Shown here piece after piece: positions 46,221-59,079 of a stretch of 64,000 bases of DNA (position 1 is its first letter; the number at the start of each line of letters is the position of its first letter). The notes below the pieces were generated by a model. That model saw only the letters and a list, made by a program, of their open reading frames with translations. It did no database searches and was not told the origin of the DNA. This stretch comes from Haliotis asinina. Its lineage: Eukaryota > Mollusca > Gastropoda > Lepetellida > Haliotidae. The stretch is taken from NCBI RefSeq assembly GCF_037392515.1, contig NC_090282.1:58614843-58678842 (forward strand). The letters are read 5' to 3'. A program made the position numbers and the translations under genes.

Positions 46221-47819
46221 TGGGGTCATTGGGAAAAAAGCCATGGACTTTATGAAGGTACAGTCCAAATGAAACAGTTATACGCGAAGGCATTCTATCA
46301 TAGCTTAAATACATTTTGTGTGTGACAATCACAGGAAGTCCTTGACAGACAACAGTAACAAAGAAACTTTAAGAACGTTAAATAGTTGTATTGAAACGTT
46401 TATAATGACACCATTGTCAATATACGAGGGGTTATCAAAGGGTTTTGAGCTGAAAATACATTTACGTGCATGATAAGTACAATGTATAATTGTATGGTAC
46501 TGAATGGTATATATCTACACACAAACGTAATATTGAGATGCACATATTGCTAGTTTCCGGTCACGAGATATTTACTCATAAGTACCCCTACTGAAACGCC
46601 AGAATTGGATAAGCTTGAGCACAGAGTAATCAAAAGATTTTTGTGCTCGAGGCCCATCCGGCAAAGAAGGATTAACTGCAGTACGAGTACATTTATAACG
46701 TCCAAATATTGAAATGATATAAACCATTCTTCAATACCACATAGCTGTATTAGCATGCTCATGTCGGAAGTATTTCAGAGTCACAACCATTGTATATCTC
46801 GTTATTTACATCAATTATAAATATATATGTTATACGTCGATCTGTTGTTCATGCCATTATTGCACACATTTTCCAAAACATTTTTAATGAAAATCTTCCA
46901 TGACCCTATCCTTCCGCGTCCATGTCGTGGACGACATGTTAAGAACAACTAGAGGCTTGAATAGAGATGCAGTTTCACACATTACGATTAGATTCTGCTG
47001 AAAAGTTCCGCATTATGAAAGCATGGGTTACAGTTTAAATTCAAAGCTGTAGAAACCTTATAAGAATCAAAAGCACCCTTCAATATCATGACGAGTTTGG
47101 TTCTGTTTGGCAGCACAGCTCACATGGATGAACACATTTCAGATATCTGACCGATGCTTCAGCTTAAAATATAGATGGATTATAATATCTGTTCATGAAT
47201 GTGCAAGGATTTACGATTAGAATGTCCATATAAATCCGTTTTTTCTCTAAGTCTCTCACATAGAGGAATTAATATTTTATACTAAGAGAATTCATATCCC
47301 GTTATGGTGTCGTTTTGCGGGTATTTAGTTCTCTTTACTATTATCTCACTAACTTAACGCTTCTTGAAATCTCATTCAAATACATTTTTGATAAACGTTG
47401 GATGCTTGACATTACAGGTAATAAGGATGTGTCGTTTTTCTGGAAGTATAATGTACTATGACTGACATAAATGATTCCCAGAACCTGCTGGAGGATCGTC
47501 TGTAGTGTGTGTCAACAGATGAATCCCATGTGATATTAAACGTTAAGTACTTAATGTTTCATTCTTAATGATTGTAACGACTTTTCTGTCTGTATATGTT
47601 ACTGATAAACATTATGACTTTGGGCGAATAAAGATCAAAGAAATATTTGCAGTTTATGGAAAGATTATATGTTTCTTTTATGACTAAGCAGTACGGCCGA
47701 TTGACGATACTCTACATTTCACAGTTTACAATTTCGTTGTAGCGAAACATACAAGGTCATTCATTAGTATGTAGTTGTGTAGCATGATGAGGACCCTCGT
47801 CTTGTTCATTTGGGGATGG
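46221..47819. other. no gene seen
   Basis: No supportable feature. The frame 46550-46762 (-) is unrecognisable. Confidence 0.5.
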
Positions 47820-47985
47820 GGGCGGTGGGGTAGCCTAGTGGTTAAAGCTTTCGCTCTTCACGCCGAAGATCCGTGTTTGATCCCCCACATGGGTACAATG
47901 TGCGAAGCCCCTTTTCTGGTGTCCCAGGCCGTAATATTGCTGGAATATTGCTAAAAGCGGCGTAAAAGTAAACTCATTCACTCAC
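47820..47985 (+). mobile_element. SINE-A, full length, with target-site duplication
   Basis: A box tagcctagtgg at 47831-47841 and B box gtgtttgatcc at 47873-47883, body, tail aagcggcgtaaaagtaaact and cattcactcac. A perfect 14-bp duplication tcatttggggatgg at 47806-47819 and 47986-47999. Length 166 bp, equal to the copy at 654. Confidence 0.95.
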
Positions 47986-48110
47986 TCATTTGGGGATGGA
48001 GAGGCCTTGTGGTTAAATCGTATCCTTTTACTGTACCACTGTCCATGTTGGTTGATGATTAAATTAAATTTGATAAAACCATGGATGTGTTGCAGTTGTG
48101 CGCTGAAATA

Positions 48111-48281
48111 GGGGTGGTGGGTTAGCGTTTGAGGTTAAGAGGTTAAGCTGTTCTGTCGTCGCGCCCAAGACTGCTGTGATTTTCAACATGGAAACAATGT
48201 GTGAAGCATCTTTCTGGTATCCTCCGCCGTGATATTGCATAAATACTACTAAAAGCTTCGTAAAACCATACTCACTCACTC
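48111..48281 (+). mobile_element. SINE-A, diverged
   Basis: ggggtggtgggttagcgttt head, decayed B box (ctgtgattttcaac), acaatgtgtgaagcatcttt, cgccgtgatattgc, tail cgtaaaaccatactcactca. Just upstream, aggccttgtggttaaatcgt (48003-48022) looks like a stray A-box piece of another copy. Confidence 0.85.
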
Positions 48282-49839
48282 AAATTGACATCTCTAAAAA
48301 CAATATAAAAAATCATATACAACAAAGTGAGTGGATCTGTACAACAACACTTTTCCTTGTGAAATCCCTAAGAGCATATAATAACAAAATCACTACTCTT
48401 GTTTGAGTAATATGACAGCCTTTTACCACCCAAACCTTTTCGAGATTTCCAAAAGTAAACGCTCTGATATTCCGAACTAGCGGGGAGCCACGTGTCCAAT
48501 AAGTTACCAATATAACTGAATCGGGACGACATATTTAGTAGACCAGGCTGCAGACCTTTACATGTCCTATATTCTCGTTTAATATACAAACACCATGCAA
48601 CGCAAACATGTGTCGAAAGGAAATCGGCTATTGTGGCTCTGCTCGTAGACGGGACGAGAATACAAGGATCTGCCTAATCAAATATATGGGACTAACTTAA
48701 TGAAGTGTGTTTGGATTCCAGGCCGTTAACGTACTGTTCCGGCACATTGTGAGACAAACCACTGCTTGGCCACGTGAGCCGTCAACCTCGACACTATCAG
48801 CGAGGCTGCCACCAATCTAAGGTACATCCAGATACGGCATACCGTGATCTGGCTATTGTTCTTGCAAGTTGTAGCATCTCACGAAGTTCTCTCAAAGGGA
48901 CGAGATAACACAATGAGGAGAAATCAATGCTGGTAGACAGACACAGGGGTAGTCTTACTATTGTACTGAAACAGCTTCGCCTGGCATCTAGCATACGGCT
49001 TTCCAAATCATATGCCACAAGGCGAGACTACGGTAATAAGGGTCATGACTTTTTATTTCCCTTTGCTTTCATCAATCATTTATTGTAACAGTATAAGAAA
49101 ATTAGCCCAAGATATTTGATGAAGCGAGTGACAGTTCCCAGCGATGGAAATTGAAACAGGCGCACGAGGAAATGCATAAGGCGCGATTGTTCGCCAAAGA
49201 AAGAATAAATCTGCTCCTCCCTGCTACCGAAGTGCAATATACTATTTCGCGTCCGCGCAACATTAGATGGCATTTTGTCAATAAGTCACTACTGATATAT
49301 AAGGTTGAGGAACGAGCGCAAGTCTCTACAGATCAATGCTGGAGAACTAACAAGAAGTCATTTCTCATTCTCTTAATCTTGACTTCGTCGCCCTTGCTGC
49401 CAGAAATCATGTGCTGAACTCGGAGGCGGGAGGCCCTAAACGCGAGCAGGCTTTTATTAGAAGCCTCGGTCACCTCCAATTACAAAGTTGCCAGACCTAA
49501 CCTGTTGGAACTGCTAACACGACTACCAGCTATGCCACTAGACCCAGAGCACGGCAGACAGAACCATTTACAACTATTGATTATGTTTCTTGAAAAGCAA
49601 ATTAATGTTGGTAATTTCTGTTGCATGTATCAAGAATCTGATAAAAGATTATCCCCTTCAAACCGGGTTTTGATGACATGGTGATATAATTCAGATTTAT
49701 AAATACAATTTGCCCAACAACTGTCTCAATGGTATAATACCGCGCTAAGGAGGATAGGAAAGCTCTGCTCCCAAGAGTCGGTCTATCTCTGTACTCTTGA
49801 AGGCCCTTTCACAACTCAGTCAATACTCTGGAGTTTCCG
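48282..49839. other. no gene seen
   Basis: Frames at 48313-48589 (-), 48797-49018 (-) and 49151-49417 (+) are unrecognised. 49420-49570 is richer in CpG and may belong to the promoter region that follows. Confidence 0.4.
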
Positions 49840-50140
49840 TGAAATTGACACGCGCTGATTGGATGTTTGTTTCCGGTGCGGTGGAGAAGAGGCGCGCGTG
49901 CGCTCGTGCGAATAGCAGACGATAGTTCCTTGTGGAGTTAAAAGGGCGGGAACAAAGCTAACACCCGAGTCACATGTAATTTTATTTCTGTTACTCCCGT
50001 GTTGAGGACTCGGAACTATTTCGCTGGACTTCCATCATGGTTTGGGACACCCATTTGCTTGTAGTGGTAGGCTCACCTGCAACTGTGTCCCCCTGACTCA
50101 TTTTACTCTATCGAAGTTGACGGACGCATAGCAAGTCATA
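49840..50140 (+). promoter_or_regulatory. putative CpG promoter and 5' UTR
   Basis: An inverted CCAAT box (gattgg, 49857-49862), a dense CpG cluster at 49873-49912 (ggcgcgcgtgcgctcgtgcg), ttaaaa at 49938-49943 and a GC box gggcggg at 49944-49950 lie in promoter-like order ahead of the ATG at 50141. CpG is scarce elsewhere in the window, which makes the cluster stand out. The start of transcription is not determined; about 49970-50030 would be expected. Confidence 0.42.
50037..50096 (+). CDS. upstream ORF, 19 codons
   Basis: ATG in a strong context (A at -3, G at +4: atcATGG), 19 codons, stop TGA at 50094-50096, before the presumed main start at 50141. If the region is a 5' UTR, such a uORF would reduce translation of the main frame unless ribosomes reinitiate 45 bases later. 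The peptide itself shows no motif. Confidence 0.35.
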   Translation: MVWDTHLLVVVGSPATVSP

Positions 50141-50213
50141 ATGATCCCATGGTTGTTGCTCAATTTGGATATAACTGGTAGTCTCCTGTTGATAATCAAC
50201 TTCTTGGGGCTAG
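50141..50213 (+). CDS. putative first coding exon with signal-peptide-like start
   Basis: ATG (A at -3) opens a frame whose 24 codons are strongly hydrophobic: MIPWLLLNLDITGSLLLIIN then FLGL. The exon runs straight into a consensus splice donor, tag|gtaagta, cut after 50213 (phase 1). The combination of CpG promoter, uORF, ATG and donor is what the first exon of a secreted or membrane protein looks like. The n-region lacks a positive charge, so a transmembrane start is also possible. The rest of the gene was not found: no later exon with a known domain could be picked out by eye in 50.2-64 kb, so identity is unknown. Confidence 0.42.
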
Positions 50214-51837
50214 GTAAGTATATTTAATGTGTTGATTCATACGACCATCGATTCCATTTCCATGGCTAAAGGGTTGTGTAAACTTTACCGAGAGTAGCTG
50301 TAATATGTTTAATATCATCTTCGCCGGTGTCTGAAGCCCGATTGAACTTTCTGTTTTTTTAATTGTCTCATCGGGCCGCCCTGTTGTTTCAATTTCCTAT
50401 TGGGAATATAACTGGGGAATAGTAATAAATATTAATGGCACCCGCAACGGAATGAGCGGGGTGACCATTTTTATAACTTGAATTATTTCCTTGGGTAAAT
50501 AATTATATCTGAACTGGAAAAAAACGATCAAAGCAACCAGCAGTTAACCCGAACCATTCTGACCTGATTCCTCGTTCATTTCTTCTGTAAGTTAACTTTT
50601 CTGCTGAATTAAAAGGGCGATACCGCGATAGTGGATCGGTAGTGCTATCATGCAGAGCTTATTGATTTAAGTACAGCTTATAAGCTGACATAGTGTCATC
50701 GACTGTAACAAAATATGATTGTTTCATACACGCAGAAGAATGCTCTATTCATTTATCTACAATCACAGATACTGAAAAACGTCCTTTGAGATAAAATCTG
50801 AGCAGGTGATATGAATGTTCGGGTATTCTAACCCGTTTACGCTTTAACGCACCAGACCTTGATTCAGAAAGAAATATAATTATATCTGTAACAGATCCGA
50901 CACAACTAAACAGTCTTATATTTATTCACCAAATGTTCCATCAGGGATAATTGAGAATATTGCTATTATTTCAAACACAAAGCACATCTCAATGCTGTCC
51001 TATAATTAATCTGTTTACACCTGTCCGTCTGGTGTCACATTCAGGCCTTTGTAAATATTAGCACACTTGTGTGTGTCTAAAAGGCATATTTGTTCTTATA
51101 AAGGCTGGACCATAATCGAATGGTTCTATCTTCAGCCAATACTAATGTTTATAAACGTTGACTACTCAACACCCGTGTCAACACAATAATCTGGGTTACA
51201 TGGCATGTGGGAGGTTTGTCACCTGTTAGGAAAATAATAGTCGTCAAGTTCAGCTTAATAAGTCTTCGTTCTAATTCTCCTATTACGTCCAGAGACGTGA
51301 ATATGGTTTCTACTTGCTTTCAGATTTTAATGATTCTGAGGCAAATGCCATTTGGCATCTGTGCCATTATATGATACGTTTCAATTTCGTTTCAACTTCA
51401 TTGTATGTGACATGGTGTGATTACGTTTTGTTTATGATCAGGGTGGCATGCACTAAAGTATAATCTGTATGAAGTAAAAAATAATTCTAACTGATAACAG
51501 CATAAGCGATATATGCCAGAATATATATTTGTTATTTTCATATGCCTTTATACAATCTGAGTGAAGTGGAAATTGAAATATTCTTTCATTTTCACAATTA
51601 TATGTCAGTGTACGTACAATACCATGCTGCCATTATTTCTGGGGTTTCTATAGACATGTATTTAAACAGTACCTAACGATGGTATATCATGTTGCAAAAC
51701 AAATTAGTTTCGCTAATTACACCTAGACGTTTAGCAAACTACAAATAACATCTGAGAGTGCATCTAGTTTCTAAAATGCAACATGATACGTGACAAAGGC
51801 TCCTAACACTGGTACGCGGGTTGGCATTGATCTTAAT
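50214..51837. other. presumed intron, no feature
   Basis: AT-rich; no repeat or ORF supported. Intron status depends on the first-exon call. Confidence 0.35.
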
Positions 51838-51935
51838 CATTGGCTTGCAATTCAGCGTATCTATGCATATTGGTTTGTGGCCCATAATATTAACCCCTTG
51901 ATTGTTTGGTCCAGACTAGGTTATTTGTATGTACA
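51838..51935 (+). mobile_element. SINE-B, very decayed fragment
   Basis: gattgtttggtccagactag followed by gttatttgta matches the most conserved SINE-B block with few changes; sequence to the left fits loosely. The frame 51790-52065 spans it. Confidence 0.5.
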
Positions 51936-53300
51936 ATATGACGTAGGTATTTCGGATAAAGACTTTGGTCAGATGAAGTTACAACTGTGTATGCTACGTG
52001 CGATATTCGATGAGGAAATCCTTCCTTATTCTTCGCATAAAACACTTAACATCACTTTTTTGTAGTGATACTAAAGTTGGGTAATAAAATATGCGTTTCA
52101 TAAAACATTTCCATTATATAAATTGCAATATGATATCAATCGTCTACATTGCTCATAACAAATGGCAAAGTATACCCTGTCAAATGTCACTGCAATGTGA
52201 TAGTGACATAGCCAAAACAGATTGTTTTAAATCAGCTGGCGATAACAGTTACTGAATACCCAATGTAGGGAAAATTATTTCAAAGCCAGGCCATCGATAC
52301 AAACCATATATCTACTTGCGAAACAATACACACCTAATGATTTTGAAGTTGTTGTTGAAAAGTTTTCATAAATAATTTATCGGTTTGCTTTCAGCACATA
52401 TGATATAGATGTTTGCAGTCAGTACGAGGACAGTCGTATTAATGCCGCTTCATTGTAGAACAAGTAAGACACGAAAGATATATATCAACTATTCCAATTG
52501 ACTGACCTTGTATGGAGTTCGTCCGAGTATCAATGTTTCTGTTACTTTGGGAACAGAATGAAATCCATTGTTCAAACTACAGTTTTGACATGTTGATGGT
52601 TTGACAATGAAGACGAACTCGCTACGTTCATTCCGTCGTTCTAAATTTGGAAACATTAAGTCTTTTCTTTAGAACGAGCAGTATCTCGACATTGCGGTAA
52701 AGATAACACCCCTGCTGTTCCCAATCCTTCGTGGAGTACGATGTCTATTTCTGTTGATGTTGCTTAGTTTCCTTAATAATGTGTTCTGCATATGTCCTTG
52801 GCATTCACGAGAAGAAATATGACTGTTGCAAACAAACTTACCTCATTTGCTGTGAGTTCAATATTATTCATATTACTGCATTTTTCTTGGACATGCATTG
52901 ATTCACTTAAGCACATATATTACTGTTTGAGATGTGCAACATGTTTAGCTATTGTCACAAAGGTAATCTGGAACAGAAATCTATCAGACAAGCCTCATTA
53001 AGACGACGGCTCGACGTTCAATCATATTTTAATGTTACTTATCTTGTCATCTAACCTGCTGTTGTCATGTGTTTCTGCCCTGATCGTAATGAAGGTCAGC
53101 GTGCGTCTCATGTTGGGCGTCAGACAAGGTATGTTTTGTCGACCTACCTTATTAACAAGGGACTTGATTACGTCAGAACTGAAAAATGTCTCCGATCTGT
53201 AAAGTATAGTGTTTTTTCTTCAAATTCTTAATAACCTAATCTGTGGGGTATCATAATCTTCAAAGATGATCTACCGCATCACTGTCGTACGTTCTACGTC
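51936..53300. other. no gene seen
   Basis: The frame 52792-53001 is hydrophobic in its middle but has no recognisable identity. Confidence 0.45.
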
Positions 53301-53402
53301 TTCACAAAGCGCTACAAATCTTAGCGCTACGACTGCCGTACGTCTGTGCTGATGTATGGGACCTACGATCACATTAGAGCAACGATCGCTTTGTGACATG
53401 GG
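53301..53402. mobile_element. decayed foldback element
   Basis: cacaaagcg (53303-53311) is mirrored by cgctttgtg (53387-53395), with imperfect complementarity and an internal tcttagcgctacgac. The ttagcgct core is also found in the MITE at 6569-6677, so it may be a related family. Confidence 0.42.
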
Positions 53403-53423
53403 ACTCCGAATGCTTCGGATATT

Positions 53424-53449
53424 GTTATTATTATTATTATTATTATTTA
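53424..53449. repeat. (TTA)n microsatellite
   Basis: About eight TTA triplets. Just before it, tccgaatgcttcgga (53404-53418) forms a small perfect hairpin. Confidence 0.92.
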
Positions 53450-54788
53450 GAGATTAAAATAAATTAATGCAACAAAGAGACTCAGTGTTATCGTAGCACA
53501 GTCAGCGGGCTGGCTTCGTTCATCACCAGCTGAAGCCCAGGAAGCGTTGTCTCAGAAGTGCCTGAGATGTAAGCAAGACATTACAAGTCAAAGTCCGCAT
53601 ATTTATCATGTTTTACCTGAATCGTGCTGATCAGATTGGTCCCTGAATCGACAGCAAATCAAATCACTGAAAGAATTTCATTGGCTTTATCAAAAAGGAC
53701 GAGATCAGATTTGTTGCAGGAATTTTCTTTAGATGCACACAGCCTATTCCAAAGATGAAAGGTTCATTTTCCATGACGTCCTGGACATTTTCAGCTTCGT
53801 AACATGGATGGACCTAGGGTTGTGCCGATTATGAGATGTTGCTTGGGCAAAGGAAGGATACCCGCTGACAAGGTTTTACACAGAGAACACCTTGTCATTG
53901 TGCATTAATAGTTATATCATCATTGTCACTAATATCATATTCATCATTTGTGACTAGAAAGGTCATAGCCACACACCATGTATCTCCGTGTATCTCGCGC
54001 CTCGAGAAGTTCCACATATAGGGTTCAATAGACCCAATGGAAGTATTGCAACTTCATTGTTCAATCTAATTATTGTAACTTTGGCTATGCAAACCTGGGC
54101 GCATTAACCAAAGTCTAGGTGTGTATTGATATAATTCACTTCACCAAATCCGTTAACCCAAATTACCTCGCCCCTGAGTCCTCCCTGTTAATACAGAAAG
54201 CTGTGAAAAACATTGTTTAACACTGGTAGTCTCACTTGGAGGAATATCTAATTAATGGATTTTCTTTATTAGGGAAATCCATGGTTCTAAAGACGTTGCC
54301 TGTTCATGCAGACTTGCAGACATGAGGGAAATTATAGCACCGTGCGAATTGTCCGCTAACGGCCATTGGGCAGCATTATTATGGGCCTAAGCTCCTTGAC
54401 CACCTGCGGCCAGCCGCTTGCCCTTGTAATGAATGACATTACTGGACACTGAACATTGAAGTTACAAACACGGGTCTTTGTGGCAAGTCGAGCATTGATC
54501 GTACAAACCAGATTGTGGATGTGACATTATGATGTCCTTTTCAGTGTCACCCAGTGCAGACGTAGATTTTTGTCAGTCGTGTGGAATTTAGAGCTTTGAA
54601 TAGACACGTACTTAGTGACCCTGCACATATTGCAAGTGCATTTATTATTCTCTGATCATTTGAACGTTATGATACCGATGAGTGTTTAACAATTGAACAT
54701 TTCATCTCAATAGAATTCATTGTTCCATCAGATACTGAATTTCTAAAAAAACCAAACAAATTAGTAGAAAGGTGTTGACGTTTGCATG
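53450..54788. other. no gene seen; complex non-repetitive block at the end
   Basis: 54180-54445 is complex sequence with a homeodomain-type core (taattaatgg near 54249) and a near-palindrome (aatgaatgacatt, 54428-54440). It could be a regulatory element, but nothing proves it. Confidence 0.3.
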
Positions 54789-54872
54789 CGTGAATGAGTT
54801 TAGTTTTACGCCGCTCTTAGCAATATCACGGAAGAGGGATGACGGCCATGGGCTTCACACCTTGGAATAGAA
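54789..54872 (-). mobile_element. SINE-A fragment
   Basis: gcgtgaatgagtttagtttt, then acgccgctcttagcaatatc and gggcttcacacct. The tRNA-like head is missing. Confidence 0.78.
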
Positions 54873-54909
54873 GTTCTAACTATCGTGTATAGTGAAAGCT
54901 GCTTAATCA

Positions 54910-54966
54910 GGGCCCAGCTTTTCGAAGCCCTTTTAGCGCTAAGGTAGTCGTAAGTGCCATGCTTTG
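54910..54966. mobile_element. single arm of a foldback MITE
   Basis: gggcccagcttttcgaagcc, then cttttagcgctaaggtagtc and gtaagt match the left arm of 6569-6677. The opposite arm is absent or unrecognisable. Confidence 0.7.
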
Positions 54967-57576
54967 ACATTACTTACACACATATTATTTAACTCAAACT
55001 GTTATGATTACTTCATAATGCGAGCTTCTGGTAAGTTAAATATAATTGTAGATTGTCTTTCGGAAGGGGTATTAATACCATCTGTCAATTAAAAACTTCT
55101 CGGGGGTTCGGGAAAGACATCACACAAATACTCAGACTAAGCAATATTCGAAGGAAGGCAGCGATCACTGGAGGAGAAGATCTATAGCTGGATTACGAAA
55201 TAAGCAGTCAGTTGCGTAAGGTCGACACATCCCAATATACATAATATACATATCTGTACACTGTTATTGCTTACTTATCTTTTAAAGGTCTTTGGCCATG
55301 GTTACTTGTCAACACTTCTTTTCAACATGACAATATTTGTATTGCCCAAATAAAATTACAATACGTTACAGTACGTTGTGTCCGGACGCTGCATTATATA
55401 CATATCATAATAATAAAGATGTGTCTGCTGGGCATATGGGAAACATATGGTCATATCAAACATATGAATCCTAATTAATTCTAATTAACCTAATCATCAA
55501 ACCCCAGTTCGTGGATTATACTATGACAAATATTAGAACCTGCATCGCTTAAATGTTCGAACTGATATCACTTTGATCGTCAAATTGATTAGCAGTGATA
55601 ACTCAAATGCAATTCCATTCGGCGTTAAACATAATTCGATAACTACCATTTTCAAGTCGTAGTTAACTGTTGTAAGAAAATAGCACGTCGAGGACAATAA
55701 AACTCTACTGTTCGTCATCTCTCCGACTAGAAGATACAAACTGAAAATTATCCTTGAATGGATAGTATAGAGGTCATGCCCAAGCCTGCAGCAACCTATA
55801 GCAGACGAACTTCTTCATCTGAACAAAACATTTGATATAAATGAGGGATGATAAAAATTCTAGTTTAAATAAACCTTTTACTACTTTCAAATAGTTAAAA
55901 TGCCTTTGATGTCAAAATCTATTTTTTATGCCCCAGCGTATGTTCATGTCAATTTTTCTTATTCATTTCAAAGCAAGTTCTGTCGATGCTGGTGTAGCGT
56001 TGTTCTCTTTCAAAATTTGTTTTATCTCAAATACAGCATCCGGTTATGAATGGAAGCTAAAACAGGTTAACGGCGCAACGACAGGAAGGACCATTTCAAA
56101 ATATGACATGTCCTCGACTTAGATCATGTCAGATCAATTTCCGTATTTTGACAAAGGATTCCTTTTACAAGTCAGCGTGTAACACACGCAAAAAATAACA
56201 AGGTGCTTTGTCGGTCATTTTCGAAAGCTACCTGAACCAGCCCATTTCATGGTGCACATTTCTGTCTGTTTAAATTCAACTGATGTATCTTTTTGTGCAA
56301 TTCAGTTTGAAAGCTTGCATTGCGACAAGTTATCTTGTCGGACGGGTTGTCTTCAAAGGGGCGAGGTAACACATTACCGTAGGAATACTAGTGTCTCAAT
56401 TGAAATATCTTTCTCATCTCATTTTGTCCCTAGTATAGTGATCTATCCTTAGTTGTTCGCGATCCATGCCCCGTTTTCTGCATTGTATTGTCTCAAATAG
56501 TCACATCAGTTTCAAGTTAAATGCTAATTGTAATGTCTGGAATTGTAATAATATAGTTCATTTACTGTCCTTGTCGAACGACTTCATACTCTTATATTAC
56601 CTATGGGTAACGTATTGCCAGTTTTAGTCATAACATGGCTGATATATTGCCACTCAATGCATTAAGTCTATCATTACACTGCTATAGACTCTGTGAAGAA
56701 TTATTGAAATTAACATTTCTATACATGACAAAGTGCACAGAACATGTTTACACGAAAACACAATCATAATCAACATCAACAAAGCGGTTGACCAATATAT
56801 TAAAGAATTATACGAATATAGATTTTCCTTAGAAGCAAATACGTAACAAAGTTTTTTCTCTTTCTCAGATTTGATTATATCATACAAAGGCACCCACAAT
56901 ATGCTGAAAATGCATTAGTCATCAGGTTTATGATGTAACTAATACAGTATTAATTTCTTTGAAATACGCAGAAACATCTCCCTGTTACATCAACATAAAA
57001 AAGTTTACGGATAGACATGCCAGGGGTCTAAATTTTTGGTCCCATTTCTGACTAATGTAAGTGATTGTTTTACAATCATGTCAATGCACAAAATGTATCC
57101 AAGACAAACTTTTCGTTTCAAGATAGTGATATGTTTTATTGTGTTTTGTTAGTGTTATTACTGTAATTGATAACTGAAGAGAATATGATTTGTGTCACAT
57201 CTACTTTATTGGGACAATGTCACTATAACTATTTTGTACATATAAGTAAACTGTAAAGTAAAGCATACCTTGAAATAAATATCTCATTAAAATACCTTTA
57301 TATTACCCAAGGAACAAACCTCCTAAAACCCAGAATTGGTACTTTCAACCTCTGCCGTGAGTCTGAGGACCTGTCCGAATTTTCCTTCGTACTGGACTCT
57401 ATGTTATCCTTACATTTAGCCACAGATCAACTCTTGCTTCCAGTATATCCATGACATGGATATAGTAAACTAAACACCTTATATTTCTTCCATTCCACGG
57501 ATTGATCATTTGGAATTAAAATAGAACAGTGAAACTGATTCATCTGTTCCATATTCGTATCTATGCAGAGTAGTGT
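54967..57576. other. no gene seen
   Basis: Frames at 55533-55739 (-), 55928-56122 (+), 56249-56452 (+) and 56654-56899 (-) have no recognisable domain. No repeat supported. Confidence 0.5.
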
Positions 57577-57746
57577 TACCGTTTTCTCAGGTTCGTATTA
57601 AAAGAAGCGTGTCTTGTACTTTCCTGATGTCAAGTCCCTTTACATCGAGAAATATTTCAGTACCGTTTCCTTAGGTTGGTATTGAAAGAAATGTGTCTTG
57701 TACTATCATGTTGACAAATCTCTCTTTATATCGAGGAATATTTCAG
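57577..57746. repeat. tandem duplication, 84 + 86 bp
   Basis: Unit 1 at 57577-57660 and unit 2 at 57661-57746, both starting taccgttt and ending aatatttcag, with gtgtcttgtact in the middle. Identity by eye is about 80%. No open frame. Followed by an A-rich patch at 57806-57852. Confidence 0.9.
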
Positions 57747-58290
57747 TGAATCCCGACTTCAGTATCTACACGATACATATACAGTGGACCATGTCCATTC
57801 TTCGAAAACAAAAATAAAACAATAAAAACCAAAAAAATAAACAACAAAAATACATGCAACTCAAGCCGAAACGTTGACTATGATCGCACTGTTCAATGTC
57901 TTATCAAAGCTTTAAAAATGAGGACATTTCCGTATTCATCACGAACTTGATGGTGGTTCACAAATATTGTCATGCTTTGCTGAGGACAAGGAACTTTCTA
58001 TAAATGTCTTTTTATCAGTTTGGTTGGGTAATTTTAGTACTATACAAACAGTGTGTTCCAGAGAGGAATGGGACATTCACAATTATATATAGTGTAGATT
58101 TACACTGTACTATATTTAACTCAGAAATGAATAGTGTAGATCTAGACATGTATGCCATAGCATAATTACCAAAATGCATAAAAAACTGCCAGTGGTGTTT
58201 ATTATGAATTTCATTTTTATCTAAACATTTCACAACATTTGACGTACTTCCTGTCTCGTCACAATGATTAACATCAGAATAGTAGTGTGG
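57747..58290. other. no gene seen
   Basis: An A-rich stretch (57806-57852); otherwise nothing. Confidence 0.5.
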
Positions 58291-58313
58291 CCTTAAAGCT
58301 TAACGCTTTAAGG
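58291..58313. other. perfect 9-bp hairpin
   Basis: ccttaaagc and gctttaagg around a 5-base loop. Isolated; no attached gene. Confidence 0.6.
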
Positions 58314-58581
58314 ATGCCTTTATTTTCTCAAAAGAAAATTCATAATAATATATAACTTTATTGTCTCGTGTTTACAAAAGAGTTGTCGGGTGAAAACGTC
58401 GGGCAGATAGTTTGTAAGCAAACGTTGAACGTGATCATCATTTCTGCTTAAATTCGGCCCACTACACTACTCTAACTGAGAAGTTTCCAACTTCAATTCT
58501 GAACCTGGAACCCGATGACATATTTGCCATAGTTTGCGTTCGTAGCACTTGCGCTTAAAGTGCACTGATGTTATATGTGAC

Positions 58582-58599
58582 ACCCACCCCCACCCCCCA

Positions 58600-58652
<53 letters not shown>

Positions 58653-58678
58653 CCCCGCACACACACACACACACACAA
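58582..58678. repeat. (CA)n microsatellite
   Basis: C-rich start, then two long CA runs separated by a short interruption (gcacacaccccg). The open frames through it on both strands (58467-58945) are repeat artefacts. Confidence 0.97.
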
Positions 58679-59079
58679 ATACACATGTATGCACATTTAA
58701 ATCACAGCGTGTGGCTGACTGGTACCATACATGTATCAGATCATAATATAACTTCCCAGACCTTGTTAATGGCTCATTCTCTGGAACATTTACGCAGAAG
58801 CCGGGATTTGCTAGTGCAACAATGGGCCACATTAGAGTTGGCTGTCTTGGGAAATATAACACTCAGACATCTTTTCTCTCATTTAACTACTTTGTTTGTT
58901 GGGAAGACATATGATTGTTTGCAAGTGATTTCCTTTCTGGGATGATATACGAAATCAGTATCCATCTTTTGTGGATAGTTTCTGTCTGTTGATAGCGTCA
59001 TTACTATCCAGAAAAAAGTAATGTTTCTATAAAGGTTATTCATTAGATATCTTATTGAACATTAGGAATTTGTTTTCCA
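58679..59079. other. no gene seen
   Basis: No supportable feature. Confidence 0.5.

Noticed and set aside
58467..58945. 131-aa (-) and 125-aa (+) open frames
   Set aside because: They run through the (CA)n tract; the apparent length comes from the repeat.
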